Assembly (NCBI GenBank): GCA_905160935.1
Contig: CAJHZI010000548.1
Location: 1,641,001-1,705,000 of the forward strand
Direction of reading: 5' to 3'
Length of the DNA stretch: 64,000 bases
DNA from: Enchytraeus crypticus
Lineage: Eukaryota > Annelida > Clitellata > Enchytraeida > Enchytraeidae
The translations under genes were made by a program, and so were the position numbers. Under the pieces are notes generated by a model. It worked only from the letters and a program-made list of their open reading frames with translations. It was not told the DNA's origin and did not search any database. Shown piece after piece: positions 38,700-51,304 of the stretch (position 1 is its first letter; each line of letters starts with the position of its first letter).

Positions 38700-41504
38700 T
38701 CAGCGGTTGATTTCAACGTGTCGAAAGTAGAACGGATAAGCCAGAATTGAGAGAACGGGGAGGAAAATGGACGCAATTACGGACAGAGCACTATCGTTGT
38801 GAGAATACAGAGCAAGCAGCGCGCAAGATGCGCACAGCACAACATTATAAACAGTAACAAGAACGAGATTAAACCCATCATATCGTCGGCTGCGCAGACT
38901 GAAGGTAAGGCTACAGTATATCATGAGCAAGATAGTGATCGCTAGAGCCCCAAGCATCAAATTCTCCCACTGACCAATCAGGGGTCGTAAGTGCATAGTG
39001 AGTGTGTAGAAGCCGACCATGTAGTCAGACGTCAGTCCAAAGATGCACGATCCACCTTCACATCGCCCAGTTATCTCGAAGTAAGACTGCCGCATGATTC
39101 CGGAGCAGACATAGATTCCTGCGAGTAGGACAGAGAAGAGACTTAGGTCTCCTATGTGCATCAGTAGAGAGGCTGGGACGACGAAATGGGACACCAGGTC
39201 GGCGTAGCAGTCGAGTTTTGAGCCAACCAATGAGAAGGCGTGATGGCGGTTGGGCGTTGAGCGGGCAATGGGCCCGTCTATGATGTCAGCGATGTTTGCT
39301 GCTACGTTGAAGAACATTCCAAGATAGTACCTACAAAAAGTGCAAAAATCACAAATTTAGACTCTAGAAAATAACCACTTAAGCATTTTAAATATTTAAA
39401 CTAAATAAGAAACTAGCCAAGTTGTTATGATTTTGAGAACATCAACGAAAAGCGTTGAAAGTATTCTTTGTCTGAATGCCAAATGGACAGCAAAATTACG
39501 TTTTGATTTGATTTTTCGAGATTCAATAACTAAAATGCCAATGTGTGGTACTAAATGATAAAGCTGAATAAAAATTCGTTTGAAAACTACTCCTAGCAAG
39601 CTCTATAAAATCTGAATCATCATTCTCTAACTGACGGCGAATCGCAGATTCGTTTCGACGTACTGAAAACCAGATACCTATAATCGACATGAATTCTGAG
39701 CCTGCAGGGAAAGGCCTGATCCTAGAAGTTTGAGATAACAGACCTCTCAGCTAACTTGAAACAAGCTTCATGCGATATTATGGTTTTACAGAAACCAGCT
39801 CCCCGGGCTATGACGACAAACTGCGTAATCATTACAGTATTACTACTGTAATCATTACAGTATTACCACGAGCCGAGTATTTTTAGTGAACACCTCTTTG
39901 CAGAATCTACAAAACCTATAGCGCTAATTTTAGCTTCTGTCTCTGCAAGGCAAGAAAATTATTAGTTGAGGGCGGCTTAATATTTGGAATTTGCACCAGC
40001 AAAAAAATATAAAGGAATATAATGGAGAAATGGATGGGTCATGTCCGGAGAGAGGCTGGTTTACTGAGGGACGTAACTGAAGGAAGAACGGAAGGAAGGA
40101 ATGTTAGAGGAAGACCGAGACTTGGATGATGTGAATATCACGAACCTTCCAGTCCACATGCTAGCCATTGCTAGCACGGCCATCAATGCTCCAGCAAATG
40201 TACACATGTTGGCGGGATCAATCAGTATTTGTAGGCGTGTCGGAACATGACCGACATGCTCTCGCTCCTCCTCGTCCTGCTCTAGCTCCGCCCCTATATC
40301 CTCAGGCTGCTCTGCTATTGGTGGAGAGGACACAAAGTGAAGGTCACGTGGTTGACTCTCGTATACCACGCGCCGATAGGCTGTTTCTTCAGAATGAGGC
40401 GGAGCCATTAACTCTATAACTCCTCCTTCAACCTCAGGGACTGAATCATCAATCAGTGAGTGATTGTCTATGATTTGAACCCCCTGATTGAGCGCTACAA
40501 GGCCGTTAGAGGGGAGCCAATCAGGTGAACAAGTTCCTTGTTGACGGTTATCAGCAACTCTACAGGCCGAGAGGATGCCGTTGTTTTGAGTTACTGCGTA
40601 CACTTGACAGTTTGCGCACTGTCCACCTGTCATCAATAAACATGAAGATTTACTATTAACTATTACTTTCTATTATTAATTTTATTAGTATTTGTTACTA
40701 TTTTTTTATTATTTTATTAGTTTGTTATTATTTGCTATATTTTATTGCCATTAGTTAGTATTTCGTTATTTATTATTAATGGAAGATAACACAGCGACAC
40801 CAATTGAAAAAGAGTGATAGAGAATTTGATAATACTAATAAATGTAAAGGTGTACCTTTAGGTGTACCTGTACTCACCTCAAAGTATAAATGTTTCGCTA
40901 AAGTTTATTAAACTGTTAATATTCATAGGACTACTCTATTGATATTCACAAGAATATTAATATTCAAAAAATACATGTACATGTATTAAGATTTTAAAAC
41001 TACTAATAACCTGTGTTTAAAATTTTTAATAAACTGTTCATAATACGATAAATCTTCATAATGTTAGTAATATTCACAAAGCTATCGATATTCATACATA
41101 CAGCCGATGTTATTGTCAGTTTCATCTTTGGAAAATGTTATAAATGGCGGATGAGTCAAGAATTCGACTGCAATCTTCGAATTGCATATGCTTCCGAAAG
41201 GAAACATAGTGTAGTAAAATGACTTTCAAGTATTTTAATTAAATTAAATCTTGAAACACGTACATGTATAATTACATACGTGTATGTGTGCAATATTTAT
41301 ACATATTGACTAATTTCTTGTTTTTTGACACATGTAGGTAGAGAGGTTATATAAACTGACTAATTAACTGAATGACTGACTGGCTGACTGACTGAATGAC
41401 TGACTGAATGACTGACCGACTAACTGAATGACCGACTGATTAACTAACCAACCAACCAACCAACCAGACAAACAACCAACTAACTAACTAACTAACTAAC
41501 TAAT

Positions 41505-41536
<32 letters not shown>

Positions 41537-41721
41537 ATAACCATACCTACAGATCCATTGAGAGCGTGACAGAGGCCAGTCTGGAGGCAGTCTGTTCCAC
41601 CCTGCAGGTGCTCAGCAGGGACAGTCGATGGAAGACCAGGTGGTAGGCCGTTGCTTTCTCCTTCGTCAATATTATTGTTGAGTAGAGATCCATTTGAGCA
41701 TCCGAACGCTTTGTCCTTCAT
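38700..41721 (-). CDS. CDP-alcohol phosphatidyltransferase (3 coding exons)
   Basis: Coding exons, 5' to 3' on the minus strand: 41721-41547, 40626-40158, 39330-38700; phases agree; product 424 aa. Residues 1-200 are hydrophilic, acidic and Ser/Pro-rich with scattered cysteines (GGQCANCQVYAV). A first membrane segment (GALMAVLAMASMYYLGMFF) leads into the CDP-alcohol phosphatidyltransferase motif D230, D233-G234, A237-R238, G251, D255, D259, and about five more membrane helices follow. All four catalytic aspartates are present. The family joins a CDP-activated lipid to an alcohol to make phospholipids in ER or mitochondrial membranes. The spacing between AR and the following Gly is 12 residues instead of the usual 8. 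The HFVVPA context recalls the bacterial phosphatidylserine synthase branch, but the substrate cannot be read. An untranslated upstream exon is likely, since CAG precedes the start exon near 41738. Confidence 0.85.
40020..40155 (+). mobile_element. LINE C-terminal fragment beside exon 2 donor
   Basis: EKWMGHVRREAGLLRDVTEG and NVRGRPRLG, then ACCTTCCAGT. It belongs to the AG-tail LINE family but lacks the AG run. It is antisense to the phosphatidyltransferase and ends within ~3 bases of the exon 2 donor (40157-40156). Confidence 0.75.
41365..41537. repeat. ACTG/TAAC tetranucleotide array
   Basis: (ACTGAATG)-type, then (CCAA)n and (TAAC)n. On the gene strand the intron reads GTATGGTTAT then (GTTA)n, so the array starts ~9 bases after the exon 1 donor. 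Confidence 0.95.
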
Positions 41722-41970
41722 TATATATGTGGTCGCCTGAAAGATTCAGCAAATAAATAAATAATTCATTTATTCATTCATTCATTAATAAATAAATTAA
41801 GATTAATAAATAATTATTTAATCGTTATCTTTGGATGAAGAAATTAATTGGATAAGACTAGTTGTCTAGAATGCGAACAAAAATAACTATAAGCGAGTAT
41901 TTATTGAGTGGAGTCTTAAGTGCAGGTACAAACACATAAACATAACTAACGTTTTCTTTATCACATACCA

Positions 41971-42255
41971 ATCATCATCATCGTCATCATCATCTTCCGT
42001 TAATCCTAATTTAACTAAGGTTGGGATACGAATAGACATTCTCCACTCCTCTCTGTCCAATACCAAATCATGATATCAGTCAATCCCATACTTTTACCTT
42101 CGTTTTGGAAAATTTTGTAGCAATTTCTGGAGCCCAAGCGCTCACCAACCGAATGGCCTTTCGGACGTTGGTTTGTCTTTTAGTGCTATAGTCACCATCT
42201 ACAACATGTGCAGTGACCAGTTGATATATCCCTCAAACAACCCGGACACAACATG
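41971..42255 (-). mobile_element. GAT-tail SINE-like copy
   Basis: (ATC)n tail, TTTAACTAAGGTTGGGATAC, GCCCAAGCGCTCACCAACCG, CGGACGTTGG and CCCGGACACAAC. It is nearly full length. Confidence 0.85.
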
Positions 42256-42262
42256 AGAGACA

Positions 42263-42283
42263 TATAATAATAATAATAATAAC

Positions 42284-42330
<47 letters not shown>

Positions 42331-42436
42331 TAATAATAATAATAAACTAAAAAATAAAATACAAATAATAATAGATCTAATAATAATAGTAGTAATAATA
42401 ATAATACTACTACTGCTAATAATAATAATAATTATT

Positions 42437-42467
<31 letters not shown>

Positions 42468-42571
42468 CATTATTATTATTTTATTCAATGAAAAATGGAC
42501 AGCGAAAAATCTGTACTTTGTATCTGCCACCTATCCGAATATGATATATGCACGTATATACTGTATATATG

Positions 42572-42647
<76 letters not shown>

Positions 42648-42651
42648 TGTG

Positions 42652-42728
<77 letters not shown>

Positions 42729-42730
42729 CC
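42263..42730. repeat. AAT, TA and TG microsatellites
   Basis: (AAT)n/(ATT)n to ~42480, then (TA)n at ~42572-42672 and (TG)n at 42673-42726. The Tyr-Ile and Cys-Val frames here are artefacts. Confidence 0.95.
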
Positions 42731-43194
42731 TCCATAATAGTGTGTCTTAATGAATAGATACGACATCAATTTTTAAACAAAACATTGATTCAATAAAGAA
42801 TACGAAAGCTACATATAATTCTAATAATATGAATTTATTTTCAGCTGCCGCTGTTGTTCTATTTCATCATCCACAGATCTCAGTGTGGAGATCTAGATCA
42901 TCGCGGAGTTATCGTCGACCTTGAAGGTTGGTCATAAATCAACATCTAGCAAATGGAAGGCAGTAAGGACAACCAGAGGTCAAGTTTTATTCTCTGCAGC
43001 CGTTCCAGCAATACAACAATTTCTAGGAGTTAATTTACTGGAGTTCTATGCTTTTTTGTAAGTTGTAAATATCTTCTGTGAATTTACTAATCAATTCCAA
43101 GGAATTAATATTTATAGCTGAGTAGTGGCTCCACCTGTTACTCTCAGGTACTTTGTGATTTTAAGAATCCAGAGTAGTTCTGGCATCCTGTTTT

Positions 43195-43450
43195 GCGTCC
43201 GGGTCACTAAAGAGTAGACCACCCTTAAGACTCACATTTCGTAAGAGGCGACTGAATATCAACTGAACAAGGCAAAGGAAAACTACTTCAGAAGCCACAT
43301 TTTCAAGCTGTGCATTAAGTCGTTTGGTTAGGCATTACCTTTTATAAACGGATTAGCTCAGTAGTCATTGGAGTACTTTTTATGAAGTTTGAAGGCAGAA
43401 TATAATTAGAAATATGTACATTGAACCTGCCCATTGACAGAACACAGGGA
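43195..43450 (+). mobile_element. SINE-B copy, near full length
   Basis: TCCGGGTCACTAAAGAGTAG, TTTCGTAAGAGGCGACTGAA, GGAAAACTACTTCAGAAGCC and GTACATTGAACCTGCC. Confidence 0.8.
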
Positions 43451-43624
43451 GGAAATAGTTCTGTCATAGATAGCTTATTTGGCAGCTTGTTTGTCACGTA
43501 GACATAGGATTGCGAAAGGCATTTTCAGAGGAACACGTGATTGATATCGCCAGTGTGGAGAAATGAGATGAAAGCGTTTTTATATTCCATATTCAGTCTA
43601 CGAATTAGAGTTGAGCTGATCTAC

Positions 43625-43835
43625 CGCATCGAATTACACACGTCGTTATATTACACAAGTTTTACATTACACACGTTTTTATAATTCTCACGTTTTTATA
43701 TTACACACGTTTCTACATGTATATTACACACGTTCTTATATTAGGCCTACTCACGTTTTTATATTACACAATGTTTTTTATTACACAAGTGGTTATCTTG
43801 CACACGTTTTTATATTACACACGTTTTGTTGCTCT
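43625..43835. repeat. ATTACACACGTTTTTAT minisatellite
   Basis: Some ten variable copies of TTACACACGTTTTTATA. Confidence 0.9.
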
Positions 43836-44034
43836 CCTATGAAAGCATCGGTAATATCTTCACTTAGTTTTGCAAACAAAGATAATGTCAAAGATGTGAT
43901 GCTAGTAGTAATAACCTAGTTCATACTTTGCATGCTTTTAGCTTAAGTATTGACCGGATGGTGTAACCTCTGGAGACCATAAAATAATAGCATGTGCAGG
44001 AATACATTGTCATTTATCAGATTATTAAGTGACA

Positions 44035-44384
<350 letters not shown>

Positions 44385-45034
44385 TTAAGGAAATCTGTGG
44401 TGGAATAGCAATCTTTACCTACGATTAAAATGTACATGTATATAATACATATTTCAGCTACGGTAACGTTCATCCATTTGCTGATCTAAGATTCAGATTC
44501 CTACTTACAGTCTATCATCACGGTCAATAATAATTATTAACAAATTAGAATATAATCAATAATCATAGTATTCATGTACGTAGGCCAAACCTCCGAAAAA
44601 TTCTAAAACGCACCCTTAAGCTTAGACATGTCTTCAGGAAGCATCGCCGGATACAAATGAGCGAATGCTACGAGCGGATTCTTAGAGCATTGACCTCTAC
44701 TAGCATTCCTGTAATGGTATACGTGTGTTATAAAATATGGCTTTTTAATCTGCTAAAAGTTTTTCAAGTCGGGTTATTTCCTGTGCTAACAGCCTGAATT
44801 AGAAGCACACAACTAAATATAATATTACTGTTTGCCACTAGAACAAATTCCAATCTTTACTACCCTAGCCATAAGTAGTGAACTCAAATGACTCGCTGTT
44901 GCTTTTAATATGAATTAATATAAGGGCAACAAAAACACGAATCAGCAAACATTAACTAATTATAGTTACAGAAAGCGCGAAAGAACTAATACTGAACCTA
45001 CTGGTCTATGTAATTAATTCTTTTATACCTAGGA

Positions 45035-45220
45035 AACGCCCCAGAAGCCGCATTTTTTCCAAGCTATATGCTATATAAGAAAAGGCGTAGCCTTTTGTAA
45101 ATTGATTAACTTGCTGATCTATGGATGGCTCTGTATTGAGCATGTAAGCAGACTCTGAGTATGAATATGTACCTTTGACCTGCCATTTGGTAGAGCACTA
45201 GAGAAGAGAGAGAGAGAGAG
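45035..45220 (+). mobile_element. SINE-B copy with AG tail
   Basis: ACGCCCCAGAAGCCGCATTT, ATTAACTTGCTGATCTATGG, CTGCCATTTGGTAGAGCACT and (AG)n. Confidence 0.85.
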
Positions 45221-45837
45221 ATAAGGCGTCAACTTGAGGATTTGTCGCAGAGCTGTTTTTTAAAAATTAGTTAGACACTGAGAGTGTTTTGAGCAAATAT
45301 ACAAAACCTCGAGACCTCATTTCCGTTTTTAACTGAATTAAGAACCAAATCTGCAATAGACATTCGTTACATTTGCAAAATACATACCTTAACTAGTTAG
45401 TACAACATTTAGCAACATTATTTTTTTTCACCTAAGACCTCCTCTATATTTCAATTAGTTGTCTTCGTATTAGGCAAAGAATTATTTTTTCTTAAAAATA
45501 TCCTCTGCCAAAAAAATACAAACCGTGGTTTTAGTCGCAGACAATGTCGTAATAAACTTGGCTAGAAATAAAAACTACATTTCAACCGGTTTTTCTTTAC
45601 GACACCGAAACCAGACGCTAGTTTCACTCAAACTCTCCTGCACATTTTCTTCCATTAATCACTGGAGCACTGCCAATGGGATATTCGTTTCACCGAATTG
45701 TAACTCAAGGCAGATGTGAAAAAAGCTGCAGCCAGCAATACATCTACCAGCGAGCTAGCATGGCTCCAAGTTATCGACTATTTTTTTAAATAAAAATGAT
45801 TTTATTATTATTCCATTTTTATTTATGTCTTGATCTA

Positions 45838-46130
45838 CTCCCCGTGTTGTGTCTGGTTGTCTGAAGGATTGACCAACCGGTGACTGCACGTGTCGTAGAA
45901 GGCGACTAAAGCACTAAGCTCCATACCAACGTAAGAAATGGCATCCGGTTGGTGAGCGCCCAGGCTCCAGAAATTGCTTTAAAATTTAAACGAATGAAAA
46001 AGTCTCAAATAAGGGATTGACTAATGGTGTGGTGTAGGACAGAGAGGATTTGAGGCAGTCTATTTGTATCCCGACCCAAGTTAAACTGGGATTCAAGGGA
46101 GGATGATGATGATGATGATGATGATGATTT
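45838..46130 (+). mobile_element. GAT-tail SINE-like element, fullest copy
   Basis: CCCGTGTTGTGTCTGGTTGT, CACGTGTCGTAGAAGGCGAC, GGTTGGTGAGCGCCCAGGCT, GTAGGACAGAGAGGATTTGA and (GAT)n. It serves as the reference for the family: the 5' half is shared with SINE-B, the 3' half with the LINE end at 11700-11940. Confidence 0.85.
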
Positions 46131-46189
46131 ATGTCTTAATCTCCCAAGTCACTTGTTCTCTCAGATAACACATTATTTCTATGATCACA

Positions 46190-46790
46190 CATAATCTCTC
46201 ATATCACACATTATCTGTCATATCACACAAAACCACTCTGATAACACATTATCTCTGTTATCATACATTATTTCTCTATCAAATTTGATCTCTCATATCT
46301 CACTTGATATCTCAGATTTTATTTGATCTCTCAGATCTCATTTGATCTCTCATATCTCATTTGATCTCTCAAATCTCACTTTATCTCTCATAACTCACTT
46401 GATCTCTCATATCTCATGTGATCTCTCAGATCTCATTTGATCTCTCATATCTCATTTGATCTCTCAAATCTCACTTTATCTCTCATAACTCACTTGATCT
46501 CTCATATCTCATGTGATCTCTCAGATCTCATTTGATCTCTCATATCTCATTTGATCTCTCAAATCTCACTTTATCTCTCATAACTCACTTGATCTCTCAT
46601 ATCTCATGTGATCTCTCATATCTCATTTTATCTCTCGGTTATCTATTGATCTCTCAAATAAAATTGATCACGCAGTTCTCAATTTATATCTCCGAGGTCT
46701 TACGTTATCTCACAGCTATTAATTGATCTCTCGGATCTTAATTGGTCTCTCAGATCTTAATTGATTCATCAGATCTTAATTGGTATCTCG
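46190..46790. repeat. TGATCTCTCA minisatellite with 95-bp higher order
   Basis: ~16-bp monomers such as ATCTCATTTGATCTCT. The variant CAGATCTCATTTGATC recurs at 46332, 46427 and 46522, giving a 95-bp higher-order unit of six monomers. Confidence 0.92.
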
Positions 46791-46929
46791 GATCTTACAT
46801 TTAATCTTTAGCAATGTGTTATGCTGAAGATATACATGTAGACGCTATCGTTGAAAGTCATTCTTGTATTTTTCAATTAAATCTTTAAATGAAGCCTTAA
46901 ACTGGATATATATTCAACACTTGCTGTAT

Positions 46930-47190
46930 TCATTTCTCTTTGTCCCTAGGGTTCTGCCAAGTGCCAGGCTAGGCCTAATGTATATTCTCATAATCACATA
47001 TTGCTTTCACGTTCCATATGAGCACTCCATCGATCAACAACTTAATCCCATCGCAAAAGTCGATACCTGCTCCACTCCCTGAAATTTCCTATAGCTCGAG
47101 AATAATATAGCTTCTGATATGATTCACTTGGTCTTTCTAAGTTCTTGCTTAGTTATGCCTCTTACGTCACGTGCACATTGGTGTCATACA
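46930..47190 (-). mobile_element. SINE-B copy
   Basis: GGGTTCTGCCAAGTGCCAGG, GAGCACTCCATCGATCAACA, CTTAATCCCATCGCAAA in reverse. Confidence 0.8.
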
Positions 47191-47557
47191 TGGCTCTTCA
47201 ATTTATTCAGTGACTGAGAAACAATATGAATTGTATTCACAACTGATCGTAATTATCCTGCTAATTTCTTAGGGAATTTCCCCCCGCCCTTCGCGTATTC
47301 CTCTCTACAAAAAAATATAAATTCGCTTCCCACAGTTCTAGAACATTCTTGTTCTTTACGCTATATTAAAACAGTCCATTTCTACCACGATAATCTAATT
47401 CGACAAAATCGTTCTATTAAGCTAATTTTTAAAATATTATAACACAATAATAAACAAACTAATGTATAGAAACAAATTAACTAGAAAACTTAGTCACTAT
47501 TAGTTGTTAATTTACTGAACATGTGCTAACACATACAACATAGGATTGTATACTCAC

Positions 47558-47700
47558 GTTCCACAGGCCTCACAGCGACCTTCTGATGCCAAACCGTATC
47601 CGTTCTCATCCAGTAGAGCTAAATGAGATGCAGGAGGATTGACGGATATGCGCAGAGTCTCACAGTATCACAGCCAGCAATACGGATAGAGGATTGAGCG
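47558..47700 (-). other. Possible 5' UTR exon
   Basis: On the minus strand a GC-richer stretch ends in a strong donor, GGAAC|GTGAGT. Its phase 0 frame contains a stop and none of its frames joins coding into the exon at 41721, so it could be an untranslated first exon of the phosphatidyltransferase gene about 6 kb away. The 5' end is a guess; it could also belong to another transcript. Confidence 0.3.
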
Positions 47701-48715
47701 CGGTGTTAACAATTTCCAGTTGGGGCGAAGAACGCTTTAATTAAAATGTGCTGTAATAAAAATCTGTAACAGAAGCAGATATAGTTTGCCCCTAAAACTT
47801 ACTTTCGTTTTATGTGACGTGACGTGTGTCGATCTGTGACGTGACGAAAGGTGACGATTTAGCGTCAAATTTAAAACTTTCAATTGGTCTTCACCTTTTC
47901 GAAATTTCTGACATTTAAATTTTTTCAGGAAAATTGAAGTTGAATCAATGGAAATCTGTAAGTGATTCGTAAGTATTAGCTTAATCACATTCTCGTGATG
48001 ACATAAAATAATTTTAGAGGACGCGAGCTACACTTGGACTGACATGGACTGACATTCATGCAGTGGATCAACCTGTTGACCAGAGAAGAATGGATTGACA
48101 AATAGATCTCCAGCTTTCGGCGTTAGTAAAGTTCGATTATTTGGACCGGCCATTTGGTTGTGTACAATAGATAAAAATAGAACATGAAACCAACACAAAT
48201 TAAGAGAATAGCATGAGAGAGAGAGAGAGAGAGAAATTATCAAAGCGAACATGAACTTAGTATAATATTAAGATATGCATGTATTGGCTTTGATTAGAGT
48301 TCTCTAAACATCTGGACTGGAACAGACTCTGATTCGTTCTCAAACTTCAGTTCCTTTAAATGAAGAAAAGTAGAATGGAACTTTCAAAGTGGGGTCTGTC
48401 ACAAACCATGCACACTTCAGCACGTGTAGACAGCAGGACGGACTCGTGTAGATCTCTAGGCAGCTGCAATGGACGGCCAGGAATCCCAGAATAGCCGGTT
48501 CCAGCTAAGAGGTCTACGTCTGCCTGAAAGGCCTAGGGAGGCCCATATGATGCATGAATACCAGCCAAGCCACGTCATAAGTGGTTTTCAACCTCTGCTT
48601 TCGTTCTATAAGTGTATGTTACATTTCTAATATTTTATTACTACTTTCTATAATTATACATTTTATCTTTTAGTGGCGATTATATATGTTTAGTGGCGAT
48701 TATATATATTATATC
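47701..48715. other. Mostly non-coding, GC-richer block at 48400-48600
   Basis: No recognisable gene. 48400-48600 is less AT-rich than its surroundings, but its frames are interrupted; it might be an untranslated exon or an unknown repeat. Confidence 0.4.
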
Positions 48716-48717
48716 TT

Positions 48718-48835
48718 TGCCACTGGCTGGAGCCAGTGGCGAAGACTGCAAAACACTCGACCGCGGATCAGTAAGTGAGGGATTCAAGTCCTTCGCTTAC
48801 CCGTCACTGACATCGCTTACGGGTGAGGGAGCTGC
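48718..48835 (+). mobile_element. SINE-A copy, diverged
   Basis: CACTGGCTGGAGCCAGTGGC, CTCGACCGCGGATCAGTAAG, CGTCACTGACATCGCTTACG. Confidence 0.8.
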
Positions 48836-48844
48836 CTTTTAGTA

Positions 48845-49035
48845 AAATCTGTTAGTGAAATAGGTCATCGATGGTAGAATGGAAGGAAGGAAAAACATTG
48901 GCAGACCGAAATTAGGAATGTTAGATGTTTTAAAGACGCACTTATACATGTATGTGGGCATGAAGAGGAAAACAGATATTTCATATATTTATATTTCATG
49001 GACCTGCCTGTAGTCAGTGCACTGAGAGAGATACA
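48845..49035 (+). mobile_element. LINE C-terminal fragment, AG tail
   Basis: GGTAGAATGGAAGGAAGG, GACCGAAATTAGGAATGTTA, GGACCTGCCTGTAGTCAGTG and a short AG tail. Confidence 0.75.
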
Positions 49036-50635
49036 TTATAGAAAGATCTTCGTACACTGTAAGAATTCTTCTAACTGCACTTCTAATCGCCATTAGGCTG
49101 TCATAATAGCTGAGTGTGTAGAGTGCCAGCAGAGTAAAGAAGACATGAAAGTTTAAGTGACATAAACTGTGATGATCTACGTTCTCTTGGGTTCGGTTTC
49201 TGGCCGAAGTAATCGGAGAGTAATTAAAGTAACTTTAAAGAGCCTTTTTCGAGAAGTTCACGAACACTCGCTGGATCGGTATATTGGATATTAAAACTGT
49301 CCAGCGATTTATAAATTATATTAAACATAAAGCATATTTAATTAATTCTAGAACATTTCATTTCAAATAATTTTGATTAAATTTAATCAATAATTTGCTG
49401 CTGATGTTAATTACTTTTCTATAATCCTGTAAGTGTTTGTAATTGCTAAGCTTCAATTTCTTAATTTACATCCTGTCTGATACATTTTACTACTTTTTGC
49501 CAGAGCTTTTCGATTTATCGCAATTTCTACCTTACAATTTCAAAAATTTATAGAAAACGAAGTAAACTGGTGCTACCACAATACCCAGAAGACAACTCAC
49601 GGAATCAATATCGTCCAGACGTTTGGATACTGCGAGAGAAAACTGGCATCGGCGGGACAACAGCAACAACATGTGACAAAATCATATGACGTTATCAACA
49701 ATAATTGTCGTAAAATATGACTTAGCTATTCGTGAAAAGACTTGCAGGCCATGGCTGCAGTTAATCCAAATTTTAATTGAACGGTTAAAACTTATTACTT
49801 TCTGTTTTGATGCGTTAACTTGAGCTGAAAGGATTTCATGAAAAAATTTAAAAAATCTTCATTTCTTGGTTGTCCAAAAATGTGAGCTCAAAGCGAATTT
49901 TCAATACGGATCCCTATTTAACTTGCTAAGCACTTCAGCTATTGTAAAGGTAAAATAACATGCCATCGTAAAACATTTAAAATTCAAAAGATTATTGGCT
50001 GAAAAAATCACGTGCTCATTTCGTGCTTACCTCTTTCAATGTCAAGGTCGCCAAATAAAAATCTGGAAGATCTTAACATACGAGCATAACCTAGAACGTA
50101 ACCTTGGCACAGATCTTCTCTCTATATACATGTATTATATGGTTAGCTAACTTGTAGTGTTGTTCCAATCTACTTGTATATGTTGTTAGCTGTGCTGTGT
50201 CAAAAACTCTGCACAGGGCAGCTGACAGCTGCTGTAAGCTGAGAAATTTCTAATTTTACAAACATTTGCATTGCAAATGTTAAACTTAATTTTTTTTTCG
50301 TTTTAGAACTAGAATTATTCCTCTAATTAATATATTTTTATGCTAATGAAAGTTAACGCTGTGACTGCATTGCCTGGGAACTCAACGTTTCGTTGAATTT
50401 AATATTATACGTATCTACAGAAAGTTCCAGTTTACAATTGAAGCTAAACGTGAGAAGTGAAACAGTGTACTTACTGTACAGAGCATTATGACGTGGGCAA
50501 TGGTAAGTCATACTTTGAGCTGTTTCGTTCAAGCCGATCTGTGGCGTACGGCAGGCATTGCTTTGATATTAATTTATCAGAGATGCTCGTTGAGTAGGAA
50601 TAGCAATAAGCATATTGAAAGTGTAGGTTTCATAA
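49036..50635. other. No gene seen
   Basis: AT-rich, no exon, RNA gene or classifiable repeat that I can support. Confidence 0.5.
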
Positions 50636-50639
50636 AACT

Positions 50640-50970
50640 GTAGAGAGAGCGAGAGAGAGACTGAAAGAGAATCATTAATGCCCTGCCGATATTTTATATA
50701 TATGTATGTATGTATATATATATATATATATATATATAGGCCTATAAATATATATATATATAATATATATATATATCTTAGTGAACTGCCTAATGGCAGG
50801 TCCATGGCATATAACGCCTCCATTCTTCTCTATCTTCCGTTTTCCTCTTCACGTCCACATGCGAGTGGATCTTTAAATTCATCCATAACATTCCTTTTGA
50901 TGTGACATTATTCTTGGGGGATTCTGCTTTTGACGAGGTGGGCCCCCTGTCCTGTGCCTTCCTCAGCTTC
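50640..50970 (-). mobile_element. LINE AG-tail 3' fragment with microsatellite
   Basis: (AG) run and (TA)n at 50641-50775, then reversed LINE end GAACTGCCTAATGGCAGGTC, CCTCTTCACGTCCACATGCG and a short remnant to ~50970. Confidence 0.65.
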
Positions 50971-51062
50971 GACTAATATGTACTGAGCAGGGGCGTCTTT
51001 CCCTGAGAAAACAATCCTGTTTACACACAGGCACACACACACTCACACTCACATATGTGCAT

Positions 51063-51095
<33 letters not shown>

Positions 51096-51268
51096 TTTAA
51101 ATACAAGTTTAAAGAGGCAGTGCATTTTGGTAAGATTTCTGAAAACATATTTATTTCTGATATCTTTTTGTCAGAACCCTATTGAAATGGAACTAGATTG
51201 ACTCTGAATTTTTGTAAGTATTGTTGGGGCATTTACTCAATCCACAAATCCTATATTCATAAAAATAT

Positions 51269-51304
<36 letters not shown>

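Noticed and set aside
46190-46790. CRISPR-like repeat array
   Set aside because: Units are contiguous, with no unique spacers, in an animal genome; it is a minisatellite.
48400-48600. GC-richer block as a coding exon
   Set aside because: Frames on both strands are interrupted and no consistent splice pair was found.
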